A stretch of 57,107 bases of DNA. It comes from a virus. The position numbers and the translations under genes are program-made. The stretch is taken from the IMG/VR virus record IMGVR_UViG_3300021407_000002, positions 1 to 57,107 of that record; one strand, 5' to 3'. The notes beneath the pieces were generated by a model that did not search any database, had not been told where the DNA came from, and was given only the letters and a program-made list of their open reading frames with translations. This document shows, piece after piece, positions 48,142 to 56,723 of this stretch. Position 1 is the first letter of the stretch; the number at the start of each line of letters is the position of its first letter.

Positions 48142-48315
48142 AGCGAGCTATCCGATCAGTGCCAGGTGGTGCGCGGTTCGCAACAGGTGAGCGCCGGCCG
48201 CTGGCAGGTCAAGCTCGTTCCGCCTGGGGTGAAAATCGCTCGGAATTGCACGCGAAAAAACTTGCCTTGCCGAGCCTGTCCTCGGGAATCTCGCGGAATC
48301 TTCAAACGCCCCCCC
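48142..48315. other. Non-coding gap upstream of terS, candidate cos region
   Basis: 174 bases between a small membrane-protein gene and terS, with an 8-C run (48309-48316), an A6 stretch (48255-48260) and TCGCTCGGAAT/TCTCGCGGAAT near-repeats. In HK97-type phages with an HNH nuclease the cos site usually lies between HNH and terS. No cos can be proved from sequence alone. Confidence 0.4.
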
Positions 48316-48453
48316 CTATGCTTGGCCAAGTTTCGGCAGGTGGAGCAGCCAGGTGACGAAACCAACCGCGAGCGCGAGGCCCACGACCACGATAAGCAGG
48401 CCCACGCAGAACATGAAAGCGCGCGGCGACATCGGCTTCCATTCATGGCGCAT
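48316..48453 (-). CDS. 45-residue single-span membrane protein
   Basis: MRHEWKPMSPRAFMFCVGLL leads into IVVVGLALAVGFVTWLLHL and ends KLGQA. ATG 48453 lies 11 bases after the HNH stop; an in-frame GTG at 48471 is an alternative. Hydrophobic pattern favours this frame over the overlapping Cys-rich frame at 48156-48467. Confidence 0.55.
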   Translation of the reverse strand: MRHEWKPMSPRAFMFCVGLLIVVVGLALAVGFVTWLLHLPKLGQA

Positions 48454-48463
48454 CGGCGGTGGC

Positions 48464-48808
48464 TCACGCACGGCGTCGTTCCCGTTGCGTCTTTGCGTTA
48501 TGGCAAGGATAACACAAACTTTGCAAGTTGCTCGGATCGAGCCGACGCTCGGGCGCATCGCGGATCGTCTGGATATGATCGACCATCGCCGCGATCGTCT
48601 CCCGACCAAGCTGCATGCACGCCCGGCAGTATGGTTCTTCGGCCAGGTGCTGCTTGCGCACTGCCCGCCAATCGACATCGTAGCCGCGCTGCGCTGCTGG
48701 TGCTGGTGGATTGTAGCGCTGTTGCTCCGTGCGGAATGCTGCCAGCCGTTCAGCTTGTGACGGCAGCCAGGGTGCACGGAACAGTGGCGCGCGGGCGTTC
48801 TTGGTCAT
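48464..48808 (-). CDS. HNH endonuclease next to terminase
   Basis: 114 residues from ATG 48808, overlapping the previous stop by 4 nt. AEEPYCRACMQLGRETIAAM (C61, C64), VDHI (H78), then SNLQSLCYPCHNAKTQRE (N94, C99, C102, H103) is the HNH/zinc motif. Such nucleases work with TerL and TerS in cos cleavage in HK97-like phages. Confidence 0.93.
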   Translation of the reverse strand: MTKNARAPLFRAPWLPSQAERLAAFRTEQQRYNPPAPAAQRGYDVDWRAVRKQHLAEEPYCRACMQLGRETIAAMVDHIQTIRDAPERRLDPSNLQSLCYPCHNAKTQRERRRA

Positions 48809-49041
48809 GCGGCCTGTTGATCCGGCTGCGGTCCATTGTTGGGACCGCGCTTGGCCTGGCGGGGCGTGAGCGCCGCAGCGATCTGTCCAGTCAGGTTGCG
48901 GATGATTGGATCGGCCGTCTTCCACGGTGCCTCGGTCAGCAGTTGGTGCACAGCATTCCACTGGCCGAGGGTGAGCACGATGGCCAGTGGCTCGGCCAGG
49001 TTGTATGTCGTCGGCTGCTCGATTGTGTTGTCGTCTCGCAT
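48805..49041 (-). CDS. Small hypothetical protein
   Basis: 78 residues (LAEPLAIVLTLGQWNAVHQL, then APWKTADPIIRNLTGQIAAA). Compact helical protein of the kind often found near holin/terminase genes. Function unknown. Confidence 0.72.
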   Translation of the reverse strand: MRDDNTIEQPTTYNLAEPLAIVLTLGQWNAVHQLLTEAPWKTADPIIRNLTGQIAAALTPRQAKRGPNNGPQPDQQAA

Positions 49042-49058
49042 GTTGGTTGCTCCGTTTG

Positions 49059-50051
49059 TTACGCTGGCATAGGGGTTGCGGCGCCACCTTCAAGCGCCCT
49101 GACACGTAGCGCAAGCTGTTGGATCGCGCGCACTAGGAAGGCTGGCGTGGAATTCCCGACATCGCTATTTACCAGAAACCCGATTGGCACGGGAACGACC
49201 TCGCCATCAGCGCCTCGATGTGAGCCGCTACCAAGCCGCATTGCTGCGATGGTGTCCAATGCGTCTACTGTGACAGCGCTGGCCTGTGCGGCTTCAAACA
49301 GTATCGGCTGCAAGATAATCTGACCCTGAAGCCCGCCGCCGCTATTCGCATTGACATAGACAGCGAGATGAGTCGCGCCAGCGACTTGCCAGCCAAAACC
49401 GATTGTCGGAATTGAAAACTGGCTGTAGACGATCCCATCGGCTTGAACTCTGGTGCCGTTGCACGAGGTTGGCCTTTGGATCGTTACGTCCCGCGTTCCT
49501 CGATTGATTGTAATAACGTTCTGGATAGGCGGCCCGCCGGTTAGTAATCCGATCTGAAAGTCACCGTTTGGCTCGGTATTGAGCGTCCACCGTTCGGTAG
49601 GGTGTGCGCCGACAGCGAGCTCGGCAAGGCCATACTGGCCCGCCGGATCAAAAGCGTAGCAGTGCAAGGCGCCGACCTGTCCGGGGGTTGATATAGACGT
49701 ATCGGAATACAAAATTCCGACTGCGGAAATATTCCCGGCAGCGTTGATATTGCCGTTTGCGCCGTTGAGGGTTAATGGCCCTGTCATCGTGTCGCCGGCT
49801 TTGTGAACGTATTGGCCAGCATGGTTGGCAGCGATCGCATTGATCGCTTGCCAGAGCTGGTCGTGGCGGGTCCCGTCGAGTGGTATCCCAGCAAGCTCGA
49901 CAACGGTGCAAGGTTCCTCTTGCGTGGCGTCGAACCAGATCGCTTCAAGCTGCGTGGTAGACAGCCCGGTCTGAGGATTGCCATCGGTAAAGCCGTCCTT
50001 TCCGGGACCGAATTTATCGATGAAGCGGGTCGGCGTGCTGATACGTTGCAT
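49059..50051 (-). CDS. Tail fibre protein
   Basis: 330 residues starting MQRISTPTRFIDKFGPGKDG, then FTDGNPQTGLSTTQL, a start common in tail proteins of proteobacterial myophages. HKAGDTMTGPLTLNGANGN is a fibre repeat, followed by a beta-rich region and a C-terminal coiled end (AIQQLALRVRALEGG). Probably a second adhesin. Confidence 0.85.
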   Translation of the reverse strand: MQRISTPTRFIDKFGPGKDGFTDGNPQTGLSTTQLEAIWFDATQEEPCTVVELAGIPLDGTRHDQLWQAINAIAANHAGQYVHKAGDTMTGPLTLNGANGNINAAGNISAVGILYSDTSISTPGQVGALHCYAFDPAGQYGLAELAVGAHPTERWTLNTEPNGDFQIGLLTGGPPIQNVITINRGTRDVTIQRPTSCNGTRVQADGIVYSQFSIPTIGFGWQVAGATHLAVYVNANSGGGLQGQIILQPILFEAAQASAVTVDALDTIAAMRLGSGSHRGADGEVVPVPIGFLVNSDVGNSTPAFLVRAIQQLALRVRALEGGAATPMPA

Positions 50052-50054
50052 GGC

Positions 50055-50324
50055 TTAGTGCCTATCAGGGGGCGAGGGTGGGGGCGGCGGCGGCGGGCGA
50101 TTGGCGCCCGCAGCGATGAGGGCAAGGATCGCGGTTAGTATCTCGGCCCACCAATCGTGCAGACTTTCGACCAGGCCGAGCTTTACGCAGGTGCCGGGCG
50201 GCGCGACGCCCGATAATACACCCCACATGCAGCCGGCGCCCACAATCAGCATGCAGACAAGCACAACGCCGATCGTCGCCGCCAGCAACCAGAAGCAGGC
50301 CCGGAGCATGTCGAACTGGCGCAC
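50055..50324 (-). CDS. Two-span membrane protein, holin candidate
   Basis: 89 residues, GTG start at 50324 (an ATG at 50309 is possible). Spans LLAATIGVVLVCMLIVGAG and AEILTAILALIAAGAN, then a run of seven prolines. Size and topology suit a class II holin; the probable lysin is 4 kb downstream in the same operon. Assignment tentative. Confidence 0.65.
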   Translation of the reverse strand: MRQFDMLRACFWLLAATIGVVLVCMLIVGAGCMWGVLSGVAPPGTCVKLGLVESLHDWWAEILTAILALIAAGANRPPPPPPPSPPDRH

Positions 50325-50336
50325 GGCTGGGCGAGC

Positions 50337-50582
50337 TCACGGCGGTATTTCGTTCGTCGGCAGGCCAACCCAGGCGGTGAATTGCAGATCGCGGACAGCG
50401 CGCTCTAGCAGCCTCACGCGAGCCTCTAGCGCCTCGATCGCCGCCGGATCGGCGAGCAGCCTCGGCGCGCCCGCAACGCCAGCATAGAGACGCGGCGTGG
50501 CGGGCGTCATGTCAATGGCAGGCTCACCGTCAGATAGGGCGGTCGGTGGTCCAGTGCCCCGGCGCAGTTGGATCGTCGCCAT
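50337..50582 (-). CDS. Short fibre-related protein (MATIQLRR family)
   Basis: 81 residues: MATIQLRRGTGPPTALSDGE, PAIDMTPATPRLY, then a coiled coil (AIEALEARVRLLERAVRDLQ). The N terminus matches that of the next fibre gene upstream and is typical of phage fibre N-terminal adaptors. It may be a trimeric cap or a truncated fibre. Confidence 0.75.
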   Translation of the reverse strand: MATIQLRRGTGPPTALSDGEPAIDMTPATPRLYAGVAGAPRLLADPAAIEALEARVRLLERAVRDLQFTAWVGLPTNEIPP

Positions 50583-50605
50583 CGTTCAGCTTTCCATAAC
50601 AGTTA

Positions 50606-51688
50606 TCAGAATGAGCCGCCGTCTACGATATCGACCGAGAGGGGCGACGCTGCGGTGCCCAGGCCAAACAGCGAGCCATCAGTGGCGACCTCAATCAGTG
50701 ACCTGGCAACTATTTGGCTCAGCGCGTCCTGCACGTTGGTGGCGGTGAGGGGTGGAATGGTGGTGATGTTGACGTTCGATGCTGTCAGGACCGCGCCGCC
50801 GACCTCGACCACGACCCACGCAGGGGTCGCGTCACAGATCAGCCAGTCGCCTCGGGTGTATGTCCCAGAGGGTGGCGTCGGTGCCACCGGCCCGACTGGT
50901 GGGCCGCCGCTCGTGCAGATGAGATACCAGCCGCGCCGCGCCGCCGTGGCCGGGGGCAGGTCGCCCTGCGGGATAGGGTTGATCGGGTTCGGCGACGGCG
51001 TAACGGTATTGGTGGCGACGTCATAGGTGCCACCGAACACCAGGTTGCCGGTGAGGTTGGCGATGGCGTTGTTTAGCTCATTGATGGCAGGCACGACGGT
51101 CTTCGCAGTGGTCTGTAGTGCTGCCACGTCAGCACCCATCGGACCGCGCAGGCCGAGCGAGGTGATCGGAAAGATTGGGTCGGCACCTGCGGCGATCTGA
51201 GCGCCGGAAGCGACTGCCATACCCAGGGCCGATCCCACCAGGGTGAGCGCGCTGCCAGCCGGGACGTTGACCGCACCGCGCAAGGCAGCAGTTGCGATGA
51301 TGACACTCAGCGGGACAGCATCGCCGTCGCCGGTCATGGTCGCATCGTGGTTGACTGCAACGATCCCGCCGCCTGGTGGCGTCTGCGGGCCGAACCGGAG
51401 ATTCCCAGCGCCGTCAGTGATCAGCACATTGTCTGCCACGCCTCCGGTGACCCGCAGCGTCGTGGTGCTGAAAGTCTTGGCGCCAGTGACAGTTTGGGCG
51501 CCGGCGACCTCGACCTGGCGGGCACTGTCCACCAGCGGAATAAGCGCGGTCCCCGTGTCGATCCATAAAGAGTTCGGACCGCTGCCGGTAAAGCCTGGCA
51601 AGTTGAAAAACGGCTCGCCCTCGTTGAGCGTGGCAGGTGGAGCGACTTGCCCACCAGTGACGTGGCGGCGCAGTTGGATCGTTGCCAT
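50606..51688 (-). CDS. Tail fibre protein
   Basis: 360 residues opening MATIQLRRHVTGGQVAPPAT and LNEGEPFFNLPG, an adaptor, then GAQTVTGAKTFSTTTLRVTG (fibre repeat), helices, and a module GTYTRGDWLICDATPAWVVV of carbohydrate-binding type. Ends SVDIVDGGSF. Starts directly after the stop of the adaptor-like gene. Confidence 0.83.
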   Translation of the reverse strand: MATIQLRRHVTGGQVAPPATLNEGEPFFNLPGFTGSGPNSLWIDTGTALIPLVDSARQVEVAGAQTVTGAKTFSTTTLRVTGGVADNVLITDGAGNLRFGPQTPPGGGIVAVNHDATMTGDGDAVPLSVIIATAALRGAVNVPAGSALTLVGSALGMAVASGAQIAAGADPIFPITSLGLRGPMGADVAALQTTAKTVVPAINELNNAIANLTGNLVFGGTYDVATNTVTPSPNPINPIPQGDLPPATAARRGWYLICTSGGPPVGPVAPTPPSGTYTRGDWLICDATPAWVVVEVGGAVLTASNVNITTIPPLTATNVQDALSQIVARSLIEVATDGSLFGLGTAASPLSVDIVDGGSF

Positions 51689-52057
51689 TTAGAACGTTCC
51701 TCCATCAATCCGTTGTGTCGCCGTGAACACGATCGGCCCGCTCATCGCGCCGCCTGCCAGGTCCAGCTTAGTGATCTGTAGTGCCTCGATCTCGTCCACC
51801 GCTGCTTGGAAATTCTGCCGCACCGAGGCAGTGGTCGGCGTGCCGAAAACCGGGAAGTTGGGATCGATCGCCGAGACCAGCCTGGCAGATGAGTTGCGCA
51901 ATATCGGGGTTGGCGGCGGGCGTGAGCTACGCGGCAGCACGTGCACAGGCGGCTGGCGCGGCTGCGGGGCAGATGCCTCGCGCTGCATGAGGGCAAGCGC
52001 CTTGCGCACCATAGCTGCGGACACATGGCGCGGCCGGTGGATTATGGGGCGGCGCAT
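51689..52057 (-). CDS. Short tailspike-adaptor-like protein
   Basis: 122 residues from ATG 52057. A basic start, then a segment NSSARLVSAIDPNFPVFGTP, TTASVRQNFQAAVDEIEALQ nearly repeating residues 25-65 of the tailspike. Ends with a fibre-like GGAMSGPIVF and DGGTF, the same last residues as the neighbouring fibre. Looks like a duplicated anchor domain without receptor-binding part. Confidence 0.75.
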   Translation of the reverse strand: MRRPIIHRPRHVSAAMVRKALALMQREASAPQPRQPPVHVLPRSSRPPPTPILRNSSARLVSAIDPNFPVFGTPTTASVRQNFQAAVDEIEALQITKLDLAGGAMSGPIVFTATQRIDGGTF

Positions 52058-52058
52058 A

Positions 52059-54467
52059 TCATCCCGCCACCTCACAAATCATAACGCGGACAACCCAATT
52101 GAGATTGGCGCCAGCGATGCCGATCCCCTGCACCAACAGCCCGCCGTTGACGGTATCAGGCGGCATGCTAACCCCTAGAGTGGTGAGCGCGGCATCCGCC
52201 CAGTCAGGCGTCTGATTGCCGATCTGCGCGCCGACAATGGCGACTGTCCCAGCTCCGACACCGCGCTTGACCACGCTGACGACATCCCAACCCGCGCTGT
52301 TCCCGGTCGTTGTGTCGCGAGCGGTTACCATGCAACGGACCGTCATGGTGCAATTATCTGCTAACGTAACTATATTGAACGGGGTCGGGCCACCCCCATC
52401 GCTGGTCAGGTTCTTTAGCTCAGCTCCGACAGTCTGACCGCGTAGCACCAGCTCACCGGCCTGCGCGTCGCCGGTCGAGGCGAAACTACCGCTCGCCCAC
52501 GCGCCGCGCCCATAGTTGCCACGCGTCATCGCTTGCGATCCGCCTGGCACCCAAGAAAAGGCGCCGTTGGCGGTCGAGGCTTGGCCAGCGGCCACGATGG
52601 CATGATCACCCGAGGCGGTATTCTGGTCGCCGCCGATAATTACCGACCAAGGTCCGCTGGCACACTGATCGCTAGCAAAGCGTAATGCCTGGAAGTCGAT
52701 CGCCTTGACGCCGCGCGGGTCGCCGGCCGCCGCTTCATTGGTGAAAATGTTATCAGGTGCCATAAACACGGTGAATGCGCCTGTCGCAGTGCAGGTGACG
52801 ACGCCATAGCCTCCGAGCACATCCAATGATCCCCAGTTGCCGGCGAGCGACAAGCCGCCTTGATAGGTATTCCCGACGAGGTCGGCAGTTGAGCCGGTGC
52901 CTCCATTGAGCGTGGTCGCCCCGGCGATCACCGACGAGGTTATTTTTAGTGCATAGATGCCGGTGGTTGGCGTGATGGTAAGATTGCCGGAAAGGAAGCA
53001 ATCGACAATCCGCATCTGGGATATTTCGGTATTGGGGTGGAAGTCTAAGAACTCACCCGGGGTATTGTAAATCACCTCTGCAACGGAAAGATTATAGATC
53101 ACGCCGGTATTGATGTTGCCGCCGATGCCGGCGTTGCACGCTTCCACGTGGCATCCGCGAAATGAAAAGATCGTCGCGGTGTAACCGCCTCCCGCCATGT
53201 TGTCAAAGGTAACCCAGCGTTCCGGACGGTTCTGGCCCTGGTTAAAATGACAGTTGTCGAAGTGGATCGTATTCGGTCCGATCCCAGGGTCGGTCGCGGG
53301 GTCAGGTTGACCGCCAGTGATGCGGACATACGCGTTGCAGTCATAGTCGCCGACGCCGTTGCGGCCGAACCGACACTGTGAAAAGCGCAGCTCAGGCCAA
53401 CTATCAATTTCGACATGCACATCGGTTGCAGCGCCAGAGAAAATTCTGGTCGCCATCGTCGAAAGCCCTGTCACTCCGTTTGCATACCAGCGCCACGGCT
53501 TCGCGTGATTGAAGCTCGTCACGTCCTCCACTACGACGTTGTAAGACGATGTGATGAAGACGCCGACCGAACCTGGTGGAGGGGTGCCGCCAGAGCGCAA
53601 CACGGTAAGGTATTTCAGGCCCTGCGCGAGATTGCCAGTGCCGCCGTCGAGCGTGACGCAGGTCGCCACACCGTTGTCGAAATTGAGCGTTGTGCCGAAG
53701 CCGGCAACCGGCGAACCACCGCCGCGCAGGTTGCCGACCAGGATGACGTTACCCTCTAGCACCAACCCATCGCCGAGACGGTAGCCGGTGGGTGTCGCGG
53801 GCGCGACGACGGTCTGCAAGCCCAGAGCATTCGCTGACTGGATTGCAGCTCTAAAGGCAGGTTGGTCATCGGCGACATTATCGCCGACTGCGCCGAGGTG
53901 GATCACGTTAACCACGAATGCGTCGCGCAGTGCGGAAAGCGCGGCATCGACGTAGCGTTTCGTTGCAGCTTGCAGGTCTGCGTTCGGATCATCTGCCAGC
54001 GTCAGCAGGCCGTTGGCTTTCAAGTCGGTATGAACTGTGGTGAGGTTGTTCGCATCGTCCACAGTCAGCCTGGCATCATTATCGGCAGCGAGCATAAAAA
54101 CGCCGTCGCTGCGCTGGCCAAGCTGCCACCGCTTGTTAAGCACGCCGTTCAGGAACATCGCAAAAACATCGACAGGAGTGCTGGCAGTCATCACCAACGG
54201 ATAAAACCCATCGGTGTCGATCAGTAGCTGGCCGTGCAGGTCGCCACCGTCCAGCCCGAGCTTGGTCGCTTGTAAATCCTCGATGTCGTCCTTGGCCGCC
54301 TGGAAATTGTTACGCACCGACTCAGTGGTCGGGGTGCCGAAAACAGGAAAGCTCGGATCGATCCCCGATACCATCCTCGCGGTCGCATTGCGCACTGCGG
54401 AACCTAGCGGCTCGGGTAGCTCAGCGACGAGCACATTGCGCGGTCGATGTGTTACGGTGCGTCCCAT
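52059..54467 (-). CDS. Tailspike with pectin-lyase-like beta-helix
   Basis: 802 residues. Anchor ATARMVSGIDPSFPVFGTPT, a fibre segment, then NVIHLGAVGDNVADDQPAFR at about 210 begins the right-handed beta-helix typical of polysaccharide-degrading spikes, running to about 550. VIIGGDQNTASGDHAIVAAG and GQASTANGAFSWVPGG resemble YadA-type head repeats. The C-terminal domain is a beta-rich trimeric tip. Likely a glycan hydrolase or lyase; catalytic residues not identified. Confidence 0.87.
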   Translation of the reverse strand: MGRTVTHRPRNVLVAELPEPLGSAVRNATARMVSGIDPSFPVFGTPTTESVRNNFQAAKDDIEDLQATKLGLDGGDLHGQLLIDTDGFYPLVMTASTPVDVFAMFLNGVLNKRWQLGQRSDGVFMLAADNDARLTVDDANNLTTVHTDLKANGLLTLADDPNADLQAATKRYVDAALSALRDAFVVNVIHLGAVGDNVADDQPAFRAAIQSANALGLQTVVAPATPTGYRLGDGLVLEGNVILVGNLRGGGSPVAGFGTTLNFDNGVATCVTLDGGTGNLAQGLKYLTVLRSGGTPPPGSVGVFITSSYNVVVEDVTSFNHAKPWRWYANGVTGLSTMATRIFSGAATDVHVEIDSWPELRFSQCRFGRNGVGDYDCNAYVRITGGQPDPATDPGIGPNTIHFDNCHFNQGQNRPERWVTFDNMAGGGYTATIFSFRGCHVEACNAGIGGNINTGVIYNLSVAEVIYNTPGEFLDFHPNTEISQMRIVDCFLSGNLTITPTTGIYALKITSSVIAGATTLNGGTGSTADLVGNTYQGGLSLAGNWGSLDVLGGYGVVTCTATGAFTVFMAPDNIFTNEAAAGDPRGVKAIDFQALRFASDQCASGPWSVIIGGDQNTASGDHAIVAAGQASTANGAFSWVPGGSQAMTRGNYGRGAWASGSFASTGDAQAGELVLRGQTVGAELKNLTSDGGGPTPFNIVTLADNCTMTVRCMVTARDTTTGNSAGWDVVSVVKRGVGAGTVAIVGAQIGNQTPDWADAALTTLGVSMPPDTVNGGLLVQGIGIAGANLNWVVRVMICEVAG

Positions 54468-55162
54468 GGCTCGCTTGCCCCCCCGTCCCAGATGCTGGCG
54501 CCGGCATCCCAGATCGAATGCGTCATCGGCGGTAGACCACCAGTGCCGTAACTAAAAATAACGATCGTCTGCGCCGGGGCGATTGCCAGGATCGCGCATT
54601 CAAGTGAGCTGTAACCCCAGGTCGCAAGAAACTCGTTGCAGAATGATCGACACGTCATCCATTCAACGCGCACCGCGTCATCGTGCACTTTGACCAGCCA
54701 GGTATGCGGCCAGTCCGGCCCAGTGTTCAGGAACGCGTTACAGCCCGACCAGGTGCGGAACGGGCGGAATTCGACAACCGATATGTCCCAGCCCAGGGTC
54801 GCGGCATAGTCCACGAAGTCTTGCGGCGTGGTCGTGCCACCTGATTGCCGCTTGGCAATAACATCGCGGCGGCGCAAAGCGATCGTCGGTGCCAGCTCAC
54901 CGACGCATGGCTCAGGCAGGCCGCAATCGGTTTCCCACATCGGCAGGGTTTCAACAGTGGTGCGCGGGTCAGCCTCGGCGAGCAATGCTTGAATGCGGGT
55001 GTATGCGTAATGATGCACACCCACTAGGCCCCGCATCAGACACTGCTGGACCGCTGCAGGATCGCGCGCCCAGGCAAACCCTTCCGGCAGCATAGCAGCC
55101 GCTTGCGTATCGAAGTCCGCTTTGGTCAGCGCGAGCGCGCCGTGTTCCTGTGCTTCGCTCAT
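54452..55162 (-). CDS. Baseplate protein Mu gp48-like (DUF2313)
   Basis: 236 residues. AAMLPEGFAWARDPAAVQ, WETDCGLPEPCVGELAPTIA, LRRRDVIAKRQSGGTTTPQD, FVDYAATLGWDI, and SFCNEFLATWGYSSLECAI are DUF2313 hallmarks. In Mu-like baseplates it connects gp47 and the fibres. Overlaps the tailspike by 16 bases and baseplate J by 4. Confidence 0.93.
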   Translation of the reverse strand: MSEAQEHGALALTKADFDTQAAAMLPEGFAWARDPAAVQQCLMRGLVGVHHYAYTRIQALLAEADPRTTVETLPMWETDCGLPEPCVGELAPTIALRRRDVIAKRQSGGTTTPQDFVDYAATLGWDISVVEFRPFRTWSGCNAFLNTGPDWPHTWLVKVHDDAVRVEWMTCRSFCNEFLATWGYSSLECAILAIAPAQTIVIFSYGTGGLPPMTHSIWDAGASIWDGGASEPWDAP

Positions 55163-56247
55163 CGGTAGTGCAGCGCCCTGGACAGAACGTAGTTGATGTC
55201 GCCCACCGTGGGCAGCTCACCCACCTGCAAGATGACGTCGTCGGCTGGTAGATCGATCTTGTGCGTGCGCACGCCCGAGGCGATCGACACGGCTTCCCAT
55301 ATCCAGTTGATCGCAATGGTGCCGCCTGGCACGCCCTCGCGGAACAGCATGTCCGCCAGCTCATCGGCGATAGCCCGCTCAGTGTCCTCGTTGCGTGGCA
55401 CCAGGTCGCGCACCACGACATCGATCGGCCTGGCCACTGGTGCATACACGAACAGCTCAGCAGTGACCGGGCGCAGCGGTTCGATGTATGCCAGCAGTGC
55501 CCTCGCGTCCGCCTCGGTCGGAATGCCGCCAGGATAGGTGTCGTCCATCGCGAAGCGGACCACGACCGTGCCGGTGCCCTGTTCCCGTGGAAATACCCAG
55601 GCCCTAGTAACGCCTGGGAATTCCAGTGCCCAGCGGACATAATCGGACTCAGCTCCACCCTGGGGCGGACGTTGGATGCGGTCGAGAATGCGCGACCGCC
55701 ACGCCTCTTGCTGTTCCTGATCAGTGCCCCCGATCATCAATGCAGGCACCACCGCACCGACGATGCCGCCGATCGAATTGACGGTGTTCAGTTGGGTGCC
55801 TGCCACCAGGTTGCCGGCCACACCTGGCAGCTCGGCCCTGATCGGCGCCGAGAGCTGCGGGCCTACTGGCACGCCGACCGCCGTGGTGCGCACTTGGATG
55901 CCGGTCTCAGTCGCAAACAATGACCCGGAGGGCAGAGCTGCCGGGCCGCTGGTCGAGGCCAGCAGGGTGCCGGTGGACCGCTGCGCGTCCTTGCGCGGCA
56001 CTCTCCATTCAGATCCGTGGCGGCCGAGGCCGACGCCGGTCGCAGTGGTGACGTGTATTTGCCGGGCAGCATGGTCGATCGCGTCGAGCTGCTCGTCTGC
56101 CAGGCCAGCGGCAGAGATCGCCAGCACGTCGAGGTTGCTTTGCGCCAGCCTGGCATTCGCGCCGGGAAGGTTGGCCTCGATGTCAGCTTGTGCCTGTTCG
56201 ATCAGCTCAGGCAACGTGCGACGAAAGAAACCATTACCGGCCGGCAT
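55159..56247 (-). CDS. Baseplate J protein (Mu gp47-like)
   Basis: 362 residues. LPELIEQAQADIEANLPGAN, ATGVGLGRHGSEWRVPRKDA, VAGNLVAGTQLNTVNSIGGI, GGTDQEQQEAWRSRILDRIQ and GGAESDYVRWALEFPGVTRA are standard baseplate J motifs. It forms the wedge of the baseplate. 1-base overlap with the gp46-like gene. Confidence 0.95.
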   Translation of the reverse strand: MPAGNGFFRRTLPELIEQAQADIEANLPGANARLAQSNLDVLAISAAGLADEQLDAIDHAARQIHVTTATGVGLGRHGSEWRVPRKDAQRSTGTLLASTSGPAALPSGSLFATETGIQVRTTAVGVPVGPQLSAPIRAELPGVAGNLVAGTQLNTVNSIGGIVGAVVPALMIGGTDQEQQEAWRSRILDRIQRPPQGGAESDYVRWALEFPGVTRAWVFPREQGTGTVVVRFAMDDTYPGGIPTEADARALLAYIEPLRPVTAELFVYAPVARPIDVVVRDLVPRNEDTERAIADELADMLFREGVPGGTIAINWIWEAVSIASGVRTHKIDLPADDVILQVGELPTVGDINYVLSRALHYR

Positions 56248-56723
56248 CAGATGATGACCCCCGAAATGCGGTCCATGCCCACGAGCTGCCCCCAGGCAAG
56301 AGCGAAGCGCCAGCCGACCCTGCTGCCAGGTGGAGAGACGATGACAAGGGTCAATTCCAGCCGCCCGGGGCCGGTCCAGACTGCCGCGATATCAATCCGC
56401 GATGCCACGCCCTCGCGGATCATCCATTCAGTCGCTTCCCGCGCATACTGCTCGGCCCTGATGCGGGTCAATTCCGTTTCTTTTTCGCGCGACAGCAGCC
56501 AGAGCCGTGAGCCGAGCGGGTATTTTCGATACGCATCTGCCCACCAGCCTCGGCGGCCGCCGCCATCTGGTGGCACGTCGTCGTCGTGCGCCGTGCGATC
56601 GGTGCCGAGCGACAGCATGACTGCCGTGGCCAGGTCCTGATCCGAGCGCAGCACGCCAGCAGGCAGCAGCTCGTAATCCCCACGACCGACCGCCTCGCTC
56701 CACACCGTGGCAATGTCGACCAT
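56247..56723 (-). CDS. Baseplate wedge protein (Mu gp46-like)
   Basis: 158 residues of the phage GP46 family: DYELLPAGVLRSDQDLATAV, RRGWWADAYRKYPLGSRLWL, LLSREKETELTRIRAEQYAR. gpW/gp25-like fold expected. ATGA overlap with the V gene. Confidence 0.94.
   Translation of the reverse strand: MVDIATVWSEAVGRGDYELLPAGVLRSDQDLATAVMLSLGTDRTAHDDDVPPDGGGRRGWWADAYRKYPLGSRLWLLSREKETELTRIRAEQYAREATEWMIREGVASRIDIAAVWTGPGRLELTLVIVSPPGSRVGWRFALAWGQLVGMDRISGVII

Noticed and set aside
48156-48467. 103-residue minus-strand frame starting GTGA at the HNH stop
   Set aside because: Cys/Ser/Arg-rich without hydrophobic patterning; the overlapping frame encodes a clean membrane span. The GTGA overlap keeps some doubt.
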